Shown piece by piece: positions 40,920-50,069 of a stretch of 64,000 nt of DNA; position 1 is the stretch's first letter, and each line of letters starts with the position of its first letter. Source of the stretch: Chrysophaeum taylorii (taxonomy: Eukaryota > Sar > Pelagophyceae > Pelagomonadales > Pelagomonadaceae); NCBI GenBank assembly GCA_029834535.1, contig JAQMWT010000122.1, positions 1 through 64,000 of the forward strand, in the 5' to 3' direction. The position numbers were made by a program, and so were the translations under genes. The notes under the pieces are model-generated. The model saw only the letters and a list, made by a program, of their open reading frames with translations. It made no database searches and was not told the origin of the DNA.

Positions 40920-41733
40920 ATGATGATGGTTCTCCTACCGTACGCAATTGCCGACCCGCTCATCCTCGACACAACGAGCATCAAGGCGGCTCTCGAACGC
41001 GACGGCTTCGTACTCGTGCGCTACGCGCTCAACAAGAGCTTCCTGGCCGTCGAGCAGGCCGCGTTCTTCGAAGAGTGGGACCACCTCGAAATCGACCCGT
41101 ACATCTCCGAAGGGTACCGATTCAGACGCCACGGCCGCTTTGACATCGAGCCGACGACGGCCGCAATCGCCAAGACGACGCAGCCCCAAGCGTTCTATCA
41201 AAAAAGCAACAAGCTCTACACCAACATCATTCGCCACTTTCCCGAGCTGCGCGATTGGAACAACACCTTCAGCGCGCGGTCGCACGCCACATTTTCGAGC
41301 TCTTCGAGACTCGAAGGACGCGGCCTGGAAATTCGGCATCCACCAGGTTCGCGTCGTAGCCAACGCATCGACAAAAGGCGAACCGTCGCCCGAGGGCCTG
41401 CGCAAAGACGATTACGAGTTTTTCGCAGTGCTTCTGGTCGGCCGCCACAACGTACGCGGGGCTGAATCCCACGCTTCGGACAACAACAAACAAACGATCG
41501 CTCGCTTCACGCTCGAAGACCCGGGTGATCTCATGATCGTCAACGCCCGACGCGTTTACCTCGACGTCGCGTCTGTCGCGCCGGCTGATCCAACGATACC
41601 AGCCAGGCGCGACCGCTGCAACTTTTACTTTACGATCAACCCCACACCGATACTCCCACTGAACGCGCCCCACATCGCTGTTTCGGGAGTTCACACCACC
41701 GCCAACGCGTCCTGCCCCGTTCGTAATCGCTGA
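40920..41733 (+). pseudogene. 2OG-Fe dioxygenase (PF10014-like), frame-shifted and lacking iron ligands
   Basis: Starts MMMVLLPYAIADPLILDTTS, followed by the family core: ERDGFVLVRYALN, YISEGYRFRRHGRFDIE, then WKFGIHQVRVVANASTKGEP. It ends FTLEDPGDLMIVNARRVYLD. The order matches the 2OG-Fe(II) dioxygenase family PF10014. The frame changes twice between about 41275 and 41330, where ARHIFELFET can be read in the third frame; no GT..AG pair restores it. The iron-binding H-x-D appears as R-x-D (PEGLRKDDYEF), and the distal His of R-V-x-H as L (RRVYLDV). A catalytically dead, degraded copy is the simplest reading. Shifts could be sequencing errors, but the ligand losses could not. Confidence 0.65.
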
Positions 41734-42239
41734 CGCAGTCACTATCTCCCAAGTATATTACTGGATCCGTCTGGCTCATGCTGTAGCACCATCATACTTC
41801 ACACGCGCAACCCCCTCGCTTATGCCCAATTTGTGTGGCGTTTGTTTTCTATCTATCCTGCCCTGATGAAGCACGCACACTCCCTCCCTCCCTTTGTCTT
41901 TTATACGAATCCATGAATCCATCTCGCTTATTTCATAAAATTGTCCGTGCAGCAATTCCTGACGACACGTTCTGTTAGAACCGGGGAGCAGGCGGATCAC
42001 GCTCGCGCCGAGTATGTGATGAAGAGTAAGCCGATGGTGCTCTTAATCGCAGCTTTGCGCACGCAGGACGCTTTTGGCACCGCCTTCGAGTAGCCATTGG
42101 CGTCCCGTGCGTCTATCGTCCGGCGAATCGCCGCTATCGGCAACCGAAGAACCCAGAAACCGGGTGCCCGCTTCCGCCCTTCCGTATCCCCCACATTTAG
42201 CAGTCGGGTTAAACCCGAAAAACTCGACGGTGCACAACT
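41734..42239. other. Intergenic, no gene seen
   Basis: Only short open frames on either strand. A CTCCCTCCCTCC run lies at 41881-41892. Nothing recognisable. Confidence 0.5.
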
Positions 42240-42600
42240 TACTAACTAACTTCAGACCTCTCCCGAGCATGGGAGCCAGGCCGGACCGGCAGGAGCCGGT
42301 ACGGAATCACAGAGGAAAATCACACAGTTGGGGCAGAGGCGAGGGACGAGGACGGACTCGTTGATGGTGTACCGACACTGCGCGCGGTCTTATGCGAGGT
42401 CGTGCAAAAGCGTCGCAGGCCGCGGACGTGTTGGTCCACGAACAATCGACCTGTCCGTCGCGTTCTGCCCAACCGAGCGAACCCCATCCCAGCGCGGACT
42501 TTCCGGGTGCTAACCGGCCACCCCGGGAGGCGAGCAGGCACCGTCTCACTCCGGGACGGCCGGGGCCGCCGCAGGGAGCAAGCGTGTTAGGCGCCGTCCT
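42240..42600 (-). repeat. Dispersed repeat R1, divergent copy C
   Basis: In inverted orientation relative to copies A and B. The end ACTAACTTCAGACCTCTCCC..CCGGACCGGCAGGAGCCGGT (42241-42305) matches their 3' ends. The other end, around 42495-42545, matches their GGTTGGCACC..CTCCCGGGCGGGCCGG starts with several substitutions. The centre is unrelated or too diverged. Its presence 120 bp from a Helitron that itself carries copy B suggests local clustering. Confidence 0.55.
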
Positions 42601-42742
42601 CCATCGCAACCAACGGTTAGCGATCGCAGGCGACGGTGCACAATATACAGGGATTGGAAATGTATTTTCAAAAGCACGGCTATTGGCCCGAAATAACTGC
42701 TGCTATCAAAATTCGTACAAATCCTAACTACTAATCGACAGA

Positions 42743-42846
42743 TGTTTGTTTGTTTGTTTGTTTGTTTGTTTGTTTGTTTGTTTGTTTGTTTGTTTGTTTG
42801 TTTGTTTGTTTGTTTGTTTTGTTTGTTTGTTTGTTTTGTTTGTTTG
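42743..42846 (+). repeat. (TTTG)n microsatellite in Helitron copy 3
   Basis: About 25 TTTG/TTTTG units directly after the Helitron 5' end. The same position in copy 2 (32965-33010) has (TGTC)n, so the tract expanded or changed motif after the copies separated. Confidence 0.9.
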
Positions 42847-43169
42847 TCTCTAAATGTCGACTGCTAAGAGGGGGGTGTGTGTGGGGAGCATGAAGGATGA
42901 GGGTGGGTTAGTTTGTTTGTCTTTAAATGTCGACTGCTAAGAGGGAGGTGTGTGTGGGGAGCATAAAGGATGTGAGTGGGTTTGTGGCGTATGAAGGATG
43001 TGCCTGACGGGCGGAGATAAGTACGCGGGACCTAGTCGGGGTCATCGCCGAGTCGTGGGGCAGGCTGTTTGTTTGTCTTTAAATGTCACCCCTTACCCTG
43101 ATCGCCGACTGCGGTTGCGATGGAGGACGGTGCCTCATGAATCCTGAGCCTTGCGAGGGTATCCGCCCT

Positions 43170-43450
43170 CCCGGCGTAGGTTGGCACCTATTCGCCTCCC
43201 GGGCGGGCCGGTTGGCAGCCGGAACGTTCGCAGTGGGACGGGGTATGGCCGGGGGGCGAAGACGAAAGGTTATCGACGAGTTGGTTCTCAGTCACATCGC
43301 GGTCTCCTCGTCGCATGGCGACAAGCTTGATGGTCACTCTCCGCCGACCGACCTTTCGGCGCTCCTCGTCTACAGGCCCGTGATTCCGGACTGGCTCCTG
43401 TCGGTCCGGCCTGGCTCCCATGCTCGGGAGAGGTCTGAAGTTAGTTAGTT
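43170..43450 (+). repeat. Dispersed repeat R1, copy B (inside Helitron copy 3)
   Basis: Close to copy A at 6602-6902, differing mainly by small indels (copy A has a duplicated GGGACGGGGTA block). Copy B is bordered on the right by the Helitron-internal GTCGACTGCTAAGAGGGGGG repeat, so it is nested in the Helitron and was carried with it or inserted later. Confidence 0.75.
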
Positions 43451-44529
43451 GTCGACTGCTAAGAGGGGGGTGTGTGTGGGGAGCATGAAGGATGTGGGTG
43501 GGTGTCCCCCGATTCAGGGTAAGGATCAGGTAGGCCCGCGAGCCAGCCATTGATCCTCCAAGCCGTCTACGGCGACCTCGCAGACTATTTCCACGACCCG
43601 CGGCGGCTCTTTCAGCGCGCCATTCTCACGCCCCGTCGAAACGATGTTGTCGATGCTGACAACGCGCGCATGACCGCGGCCTTTTTTTCCTGGAGACGAG
43701 GCGTCGGAGTTCTTTTCAGCCGACTAGGTTGGGTCAGAAGACGACGCCTCGCTCTTTACAGTCGAGTTTTCAACTCCCTGACAACCAACGGCATGCTGAC
43801 TTTGATCGCGAGCTTAAAGTCTTCGCAACCTCGACCCGTCGCACGGCCACTGCAACGGTACCAGATACATGATCGATCGTGTCGTGTCACCGAGGCTCCT
43901 CCAACCTGGATCCCTTAAGGCCCGCCGACGCCAAACGATCAACAAGAGCCAGGGCCAGACGCCCCGCGAGGTCGGCGTCCTCTTGCCCAAGCCCGTCTTC
44001 TGTCACGTCCAGCTCTACGTGGCTCTCTGTCGATCGGCCACCCCGAGAATATGCTCTTCTGAGTCGACGACTCCACCCTACCCCACACGCGCTGCGCAAT
44101 ACCGATAAGCCTCCTCCCGGCGTCTGCACGCGCGCTGTAGGTGAACTTACTGGGACCAGGTGAACTTACGGAGGTTAGAGATTGGGACTAGGTGAACTGA
44201 GTGACCAACCAGGTGAACATACTGGGACCAAGTGAACTTACTGGGGTTTTTAGAGTAAACTCGAAGGTTAGCGGCGTGTGCGGATCAAAGCGGCTTAGAT
44301 TGGCGAGGGTGAGAGGGACGAGTTCAAAGGAGAGGGGTGAGTGATGTGAGCACGAGTGGGCTTACGCCGAACTTACTGGGGTTAGAGATTGGGACTAGGT
44401 GAACGAGGTGAACTTACTGGGGTTAGAGATTGGGACTAGGTGAACTTACTGGCGAACTTACTGGCCTGCACTTGTTTTTTCGATAAGTCAGACGTAGCTC
44501 TTCATCTTTAAGAGCACCGCGTGACGTCG

Positions 44530-45918
44530 ATGCTCTGGGGCATCTGGGAGCGGTGGCATGCCGAGCGTCGGAATCCCTTCCTCGCGTGTTCGCGAGCGCT
44601 AGGCGGTGTGTGGGTTGAGAGGCAGCAAGCATTGATCGATTGGAGCTCTGCCTGGAACCCCGTGTGCGGCGCCGCGCAGCATGTCGAGTCACCTTATCGC
44701 GAAGAGACACATGAATACGAGGTAACCGGTCAACACGATGAAGAGCGCTGTGTCCTCGCAATAAACGAGCAGTTGTGTGATACTCCCGGAGATTCTCTCA
44801 AGGTGTTGCACGTCCGAATTTCCAAGACAATCGAGGTCGCGCTTCGCAACCAACTCGACACTATGGAAAAAGAATGTAGACGCCTGGCCGAAGCGGAACA
44901 GACAGCTGCAGCTGATCTCGCGTCTGCGAAAAAGCAGATCGCCGTTTTGAAGAAGCAATGTGAACGCGTGACGTACGAACGCGACGTGCTACGCCAACAA
45001 GTTCCGGTCCACAGCAATCAGGAGCAACAGCAACCACAGGAGGCCCCGTCACGACCAATGACAGATGAGTCTCCCTTCCGCATGGCATTCTGGGAGTTTC
45101 AGATCTCGAAAGGGAAATGGAAGGGCTACGCGCAGAACGTCTCGCAAGCGCTCGAAACAGCGCGCGAACACCAAAGAACGTTCAAGTTCTCTTGCGACGG
45201 AAGAAAATACGAGGTCGACTTCGCCGCGATGACGCAAAAGCGTCTCAGCTCGGGAACTCGGCGGCCCGTCCGTCGATCCATCGCACCCGTCGCCGACCCT
45301 GGTGTCTCCATCCCCTTTGGAGTGGAGGCTTCGGTTGGGTTACGATGCGTAAAAAAAATTGAAATCCGTGACCTTGGTCCCGCCGCCTCGCCCTTGGCCG
45401 ACGAGTTCAACCGAGCATGGGCTCAGTACAATCGGATGTACATATCATCTTCTTCTTCCAGACGGCATCACGCGAGACGTATTCTGCAGATCGACGCGTA
45501 CGACAGCGCTACGACGCACCTGGCCTTTGCCTCGAAGCGGAGTGACTTTGTGCATGCGGGCAAGCCCGTGGACGAAGTTTGGTGCTTTCACGGGACCATA
45601 AAAGACGAAACGATCGAGAGCATCATGTGCGACGGATTCAAAGTCGGCGGCGTCGACGTTCCAAGAGCCAACGGTCGCACGTACGGCCGAGGTGTATACA
45701 CATCCTTGAGACCACACATTTCGCATCGCTTTGCCAAGTCGACGACTTCGAAACTCATACTCTCGAGGGGACTTCTAGGTACGTCTGGGACTAAAGCCTC
45801 CGACTCCGGTGTCGATAGTTGGTGCCCGGAGTCGCAGCCTACGTACGTGGTCTTTCGGGATCCTGCCCAGCTCCTGCCGCTGTATGTCATCCACTGTTCA
45901 TCAAAGACCGCAGGATGA
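44530..45918 (+). CDS. WWE-domain PARP (mono-ADP-ribosyltransferase type)
   Basis: The ATG at 44530 opens 462 aa without introns. Residues about 110-160 form a coiled coil (TMEKECRRLAEAEQTAAADL). A WWE domain follows near 178-233 (FRMAFWEFQISKGKWKGYAQ, then FKFSCDGRKYEVDFAAMTQ), which in other proteins binds ADP-ribose units. The catalytic PARP domain shows CFHGT (His) near 352 and YGRGVYTS (Tyr) near 387. ESQPTYVVFRDPAQLLPLYV holds the position of the third residue. There V-F-R-D replaces the Glu of poly-ADP-ribosylating enzymes, which suggests mono-ADP-ribosylation, as in PARP7/11-14. The gene begins 55 bp after a Helitron end, so its promoter must lie in or be replaced by the transposon tail. 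Confidence 0.85.
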   Translation: MLWGIWERWHAERRNPFLACSRALGGVWVERQQALIDWSSAWNPVCGAAQHVESPYREETHEYEVTGQHDEERCVLAINEQLCDTPGDSLKVLHVRISKTIEVALRNQLDTMEKECRRLAEAEQTAAADLASAKKQIAVLKKQCERVTYERDVLRQQVPVHSNQEQQQPQEAPSRPMTDESPFRMAFWEFQISKGKWKGYAQNVSQALETAREHQRTFKFSCDGRKYEVDFAAMTQKRLSSGTRRPVRRSIAPVADPGVSIPFGVEASVGLRCVKKIEIRDLGPAASPLADEFNRAWAQYNRMYISSSSSRRHHARRILQIDAYDSATTHLAFASKRSDFVHAGKPVDEVWCFHGTIKDETIESIMCDGFKVGGVDVPRANGRTYGRGVYTSLRPHISHRFAKSTTSKLILSRGLLGTSGTKASDSGVDSWCPESQPTYVVFRDPAQLLPLYVIHCSSKTAG

Positions 45919-46417
45919 TCCTTTTGGGGGATTATTGTTATTTATTCTGGGAATCTTTTGCGGCGTCGCAAAGGTCGTCGCGTGACGACGAACAAACCTT
46001 GTTCATTTATCATCCTGCTTGAAGTGAATCTTCGACCAGGCCTCCCGAAGCCCCGAACGACAAGTGGCACACGCTTTATCATGATTGACACTCCTGGGCC
46101 GGCAACAATCTTCTTGCAGCCCCCCAATGTCTCCCCTCCCAATTTCGCACCTCGGCTGCGCGAATCCAACCCGGGTGCCATCACAGATTGAGGTGGTTTC
46201 GGTAACGAACGAACGAACGAACGAACGAACACACACCATGGCCAAAGAACAAACGCTCAGCAGCAGCAGAGGTGTCGCTTTTCTGCGACATGCATAATCG
46301 GTAGCCAGCCAATAATCGCAACTTTATGAGCACTATCTATACCGGAGCCGTGCACCAGTAATAACTGTTGTTGACTGTTTTTCGATTTCAAATAACTCTA
46401 ACCACAGGGCAAAGAGT
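45919..46417. other. Intergenic with (GAAC)n microsatellite
   Basis: A (GAAC)n tract occupies about 46204-46231. The stretch holds the PARP 3' flank and the RPAIN promoter. An AACCACAG|GG acceptor-like site lies just before the RPAIN start (46399-46407), so an untranslated first exon is possible. No gene is seen. Confidence 0.45.
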
Positions 46418-47227
46418 ATGATCGTGCTCAACGAAATGGTGGGACTACAGGCGACTCCGCGACGATTTGCTCGCGGTCGAGAGCGCCTGACGCCCAAGGA
46501 GGAGAGCCGACTCGTGACAGTCGAGTCGATTCGGCGCAGGTGCCTAGATAGGATTAAGCGCGACCGGCAGGCGAGCGTCTGGGAGCGGCGTCATGCGGAT
46601 CGCGCGATACCGGTCACCATCGAGAAGCGTGCGCGGATGCTGCTCGACGACGTGCTGGCGTTGTCGGCTAAGCGAGGTGAATCCGCCGATGAGAGCTGGT
46701 CGACCGATTCGCACAACTCGTCGGAGGATGCCGCGGTCGACGACGGCGATCTCATATCGCCCGACGACGAGGCCGCGCTCATGGTCGAGCTCGAGGCCGA
46801 GCTCCGCGCCTGGGAGGCCGAGGAGTACGAGCGCGAGGCTGCTACCTATGCCGAAGACTTGGAACGCGAGGCGCGATGCGTCGAGGAGGCAGGCGCCGAA
46901 TTCGACGACGACCAGCGCTACGCCGCCGACGGCGAAGATTCGCTCGTCCTGTGTCCGGTCTGCAACGGCGGCTGGCTCGAGCGCACGGTACGTTACGACT
47001 ACCGCGCGTCGTTCGACTGCCGAAAGTGCGGCATTCGCATCGCCGACCACTGCGACGGCCTCGGTCTAGTGCATCTTCGCCACCTGCTCGCGCGAGCGTT
47101 CGAAGAACATCGCCTCTCGGGCTGCGATGCTCGTCCCACCTTTATGACAGACCCCCGCTTCGGCGCCGACCTCGCCATTCTCCTTTGCCGCTGTGCCAAC
47201 TGCAATTTCTGCAATGCCGTCATGTAG
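46418..47227 (+). CDS. RPAIN: RPA-interacting protein (RPAIN) family
   Basis: Single exon, 269 aa. The N-terminal helix is basic (ESIRRRCLDRIKRDRQASVW), like the RPAIN N-terminus that binds importin-beta. An acidic central helix follows (DEAALMVELEAELRAWEAEE). The C-terminal zinc finger has CPVCNGGWLE near 178, FDCRKCGIRI near 205, then HCDGLGLVHLRHLLARAFEE with HRLSGCDARPTFMTD, and a closing CRCANCNFC. This C-x2-C..C-x2-C..H-x4-C..C-x2-C arrangement is characteristic of the RPA_interact C-terminal domain. The protein carries replication protein A into the nucleus in animals. A later ATG (MVGLQATPRR) could be the true start. The gene converges on the channel gene, 154 bp between stops. Confidence 0.8.
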   Translation: MIVLNEMVGLQATPRRFARGRERLTPKEESRLVTVESIRRRCLDRIKRDRQASVWERRHADRAIPVTIEKRARMLLDDVLALSAKRGESADESWSTDSHNSSEDAAVDDGDLISPDDEAALMVELEAELRAWEAEEYEREAATYAEDLEREARCVEEAGAEFDDDQRYAADGEDSLVLCPVCNGGWLERTVRYDYRASFDCRKCGIRIADHCDGLGLVHLRHLLARAFEEHRLSGCDARPTFMTDPRFGADLAILLCRCANCNFCNAVM

Positions 47228-47381
47228 TATTGTTCCCGAGTCCTGCTCGCGTCGTCACCCCCCCCCCCTCGCCGCATGTATGCGCTTGCACCGGGATCGG
47301 CGTGCTCGTCTATGTAATAAATCTCTACTATCTGTGGTGCTCGTGCCCGTCTGTTTTCATTTGTGGCGGGTGCGGTTGTTA

Positions 47382-49739
47382 TTATGCACCAAGGTGCAGT
47401 TGCGGGGTGCCCCGCATGGCCGAAACGAGGGTGCGGGCGAGGCTAGGCGCATAGAAGGGCCCTGACCTCGCGGCGTCGTCCACGTCGTCATCGTCGTCGC
47501 TCTCGGCGGCATAAATGTGATGGTGCCTCCGTAAGAACCGTCCAGTCCCCTTAACGGGGCTCGCGTTGCGAGCGTCGCGGGGCTGTCGTACCCGACGACT
47601 TCCTGCTTTCACGTATGGATTTGCTTCCTCTAGGCGCGCCAACCGCGCATCTAAGTCTCGTAGGTTGTCGGCGCTCCGTGCCACGTCTGGCAACTCCGGT
47701 AAGCGTCGCGTCAACGTCTCGAGACGGCGATCAATCTCGAGAAGCGCGTCTTGAACATTGTTGTTTGTCAAGGCAGCAACATCAATGTCAGGCCGTTGAG
47801 AGTCCTCGACGCGTGGTGGTCCCTCGTCGATGACTTCCACGAGCTCTTTTGGTCGTACGGGGCTCGTATCTGCTGGTGATTGAGGTTTTTGTGCCAAACG
47901 AGATTGTTCGAGCACGTCGAGCCGCCGCGTGAAATCCTGGAGCCGTTCTAGCACGAGCGACCATGCCGGCGAGGCCTTCTTGCAGTAGTCGGCCACGAGG
48001 CGGACATCCTGGACCGTGGGCATGGTTTTGGTGGGTGGATGGCCGAGCACACGCGGGTCAGTCAGCGCCGTCAGGGCGTTAATTCGTGCCTTGACGTTGA
48101 CTACCGCTTTCTTCGTTTTGAGCACTTCTTCAAAGGCGTGCCCGACGGATGCGAGGGTCTTGTCGCTCGTCGACATGTCGTCACCGTCGGCCAGCTCGTT
48201 CAGCTCGGACAGCAGCCCCGGGAGATACGCGAGGATGAAGACCACTATGAACACGACGACAACTCGACCTTCGCGCGTGGCGGGAGCCATGTCCCCGTAG
48301 CCCACCGTGGAAAAGGTGACGACCTGTGTTTTGACGTTGATTTTGCACGCAGCGCACCGCAAAACAACCAAACACGAAAACAGACAGTGAATGCAGAATG
48401 AGCAGAAAAAATTGGGCAGCCGAGCAGGTAGTTGCGCGCCGTCGCTACAATTTTAAACTCTGGCGCCGACAAGGAAATATATGCATTGGATGTAGTCCTT
48501 GAACCGAGGATTGCAGTTGTCGTACGCGAGCGAGTCATCCTCGGCTTCACGCACGAGCAGGACCACGTCGCGGCGAACGGCATTCGGCTCGCATGGGAAT
48601 TCGACCGTGCAGACCAGCGCGGCCATCGCGAGGAGCGCGACTACGAACTTGACGAGGAGCGTGTAGAATCGAATGAGTGGGCCGTTCAGTCGCTTAGTTA
48701 TGCCGGTTTGCGAGAAGAGGCAGGTCACGATGCGTTCGAACCGGATGAAGCGCGTGCAGCGGAAGGCACCGAAAGCTATAAATAGCGAGTAGCCACCGGT
48801 TTTCGTCCCGCGCACTCCCAACGAATCGAAGATGCGAGGATATACGATTCCGGCGAAAGAGCCGACTTCGATCGTATCAAGCAGCACCCAAAGGTGAGGG
48901 TGATACATGGTCCTGTCCAACACGACGCGCTGCGCGCATTCCAAGACCCCGTTCAGCGCGACGCTCCACATCACGAAGAGCTCCACGTGATGGAATCTCG
49001 TAAGTCGCCACCCGTTCAACCCGAGGGGATTTCCCACAGAGTGAGGCTGGTCACGGGTAAAGTGCGCGTGGCCACCATGAACATACGTCAAATGCATGTC
49101 GTCGCCCGGAACGTCGATGAGCGCAATATGGTTCACGCCGGCAACCCAATTCCCAAACGAAACGAGGGATACCGCGAGTTGGAAAAGCTCGTAGACAACG
49201 CAACATCGCCAGGCTGCTAGTTCGCGCACACCCATAGGCTCGTCGGCCGTCAATGGAAACGACCATCGTGATGGATACGTGCGCTGGGTTGTAGCCCTCG
49301 AAGCAATGAGCGAGACGCAGAGCAAGCTCAAAGCCGCAGCGAATGTCCATGCGAACGCCGTCATCGGTCGCAGCGAGCATGAAGCGCAGCGAACACCACC
49401 AAAGACATCCCGTCGTAACAGCAAGGCGTACTTGACGATTCCGTAGACTACGATGGTCACGACTACCATCGCCAAGACAACGCTGGCCACGAGGGGCCGT
49501 TCGAACCCGGCGTTCTTAAGGTCCTTCATCGCGCTCAGCCCAAATCCAAGGCGCTCCTTCGAGTCGTCTTTAGGCTTGAGCGCCCGATTTGACCATCGCA
49601 AATTCCGCATTTCCTTCGTCTTCGCCTGGACGGCAGCCCGCTCTTCTGGTGACATCGACACGAAGAGGTTCGCGCCCTTTTTCGGCCGTGGAATCTCTAG
49701 TGACAGGGACGAAGTGCTCGTATTATCCTCGTCCATCAT
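47382..49739 (-). CDS. BK/Slo-like voltage-gated potassium channel lacking a visible RCK gating ring
   Basis: Two exons, 49739-48471 and 48323-47382. The 147-nt intron is longer than its neighbours and interrupts the pore. Splicing yields CIYFLVVTFSTVGYGDMAPA with the K+ filter TVGYGD, giving 736 aa. Hydrophobic helices lie near residues 84-109 (S0-like), 128-147, 178-205, 250-270, 285-303, 316-340 and 357-378, then the pore and S6 (VVVVFIVVFILAYLPGLL). The S4-like segment FRCTRFIRFERIV has four Arg at every third position. After S6 the BK-type RCK domains are expected, but only coiled-coil and acidic/disordered sequence follows (LLEIDRRLETLTRRLPELPD; ESDDDDDVDDAA). The donor at 48470 is GTCGGC; an alternative nine bases downstream would insert VGA. 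The start codon is one of two adjacent ATGs. Confidence 0.75.
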
Positions 49740-50069
49740 CCTTCGCTTTGTTTCAGCAAAAAATGCGTTGGAGCACGCTGCGACCGAACCCGAGCTGGCG
49801 GCGGTGCCGACGCCAAACAAACAGTAAACGATTTCTTTTTCTTTTTTTCTAACAAAAGATACGGGATAATGTCAAAGATCTGCAGCGATTCATACTGCAC
49901 GACTTTAGATAAACATTCTACCACGCATAGAACCTAGTAGTACTATAGTCTGGTGCAGTAAAAAAGTCAACTTGTCGACTAACCAAGGCAAGTCTTCTTG
50001 AACAAACGCCACATCACGATCTTTCGAGGCCGGGGTCGCGTGGCGGTGGGTTGAACGAGGTGCCGAGAC
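49740..50069. other. Intergenic between two minus-strand genes
   Basis: Holds the channel-gene promoter and the 3' flank of the downstream-called membrane protein. A T-rich run lies at 49827-49848. Nothing else is recognised. Confidence 0.45.

Larger units (their letters stand above)
42722..44474 (+). mobile_element. Helitron, copy 3, non-autonomous, carrying a nested R1 copy
   Basis: Begins TCCTAACTACTAATCGACAG after a host A and ends CTGGCCTGCACTTG before a host T, identical to the ends of 32940-34019. Within it lies a long (TTTG)n tract (42743-42846) and three copies of GTCGACTGCTAAGAGGGGGG with a following GTGTGTGTGGGGAGCATGAA (42857, 42928, 43451). An R1 element (43170-43450) lies between the second and third of these. 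Helicase C-terminal remnants at 43549-44070 show RAILTPRRNDVVDADNA and [20 protein letters not shown] then [15 protein letters not shown]. The iteron-like tail is at 44140-44474. No Rep domain is present, so it depended on another copy. It ends 55 bp before the PARP start codon. Confidence 0.9.

Noticed and set aside
49740-49820. Longer N-terminus for the potassium channel
   Set aside because: The upstream frame has no ATG (it would start with TTG); the adjacent ATG pair at 49736-49739 is preferred.
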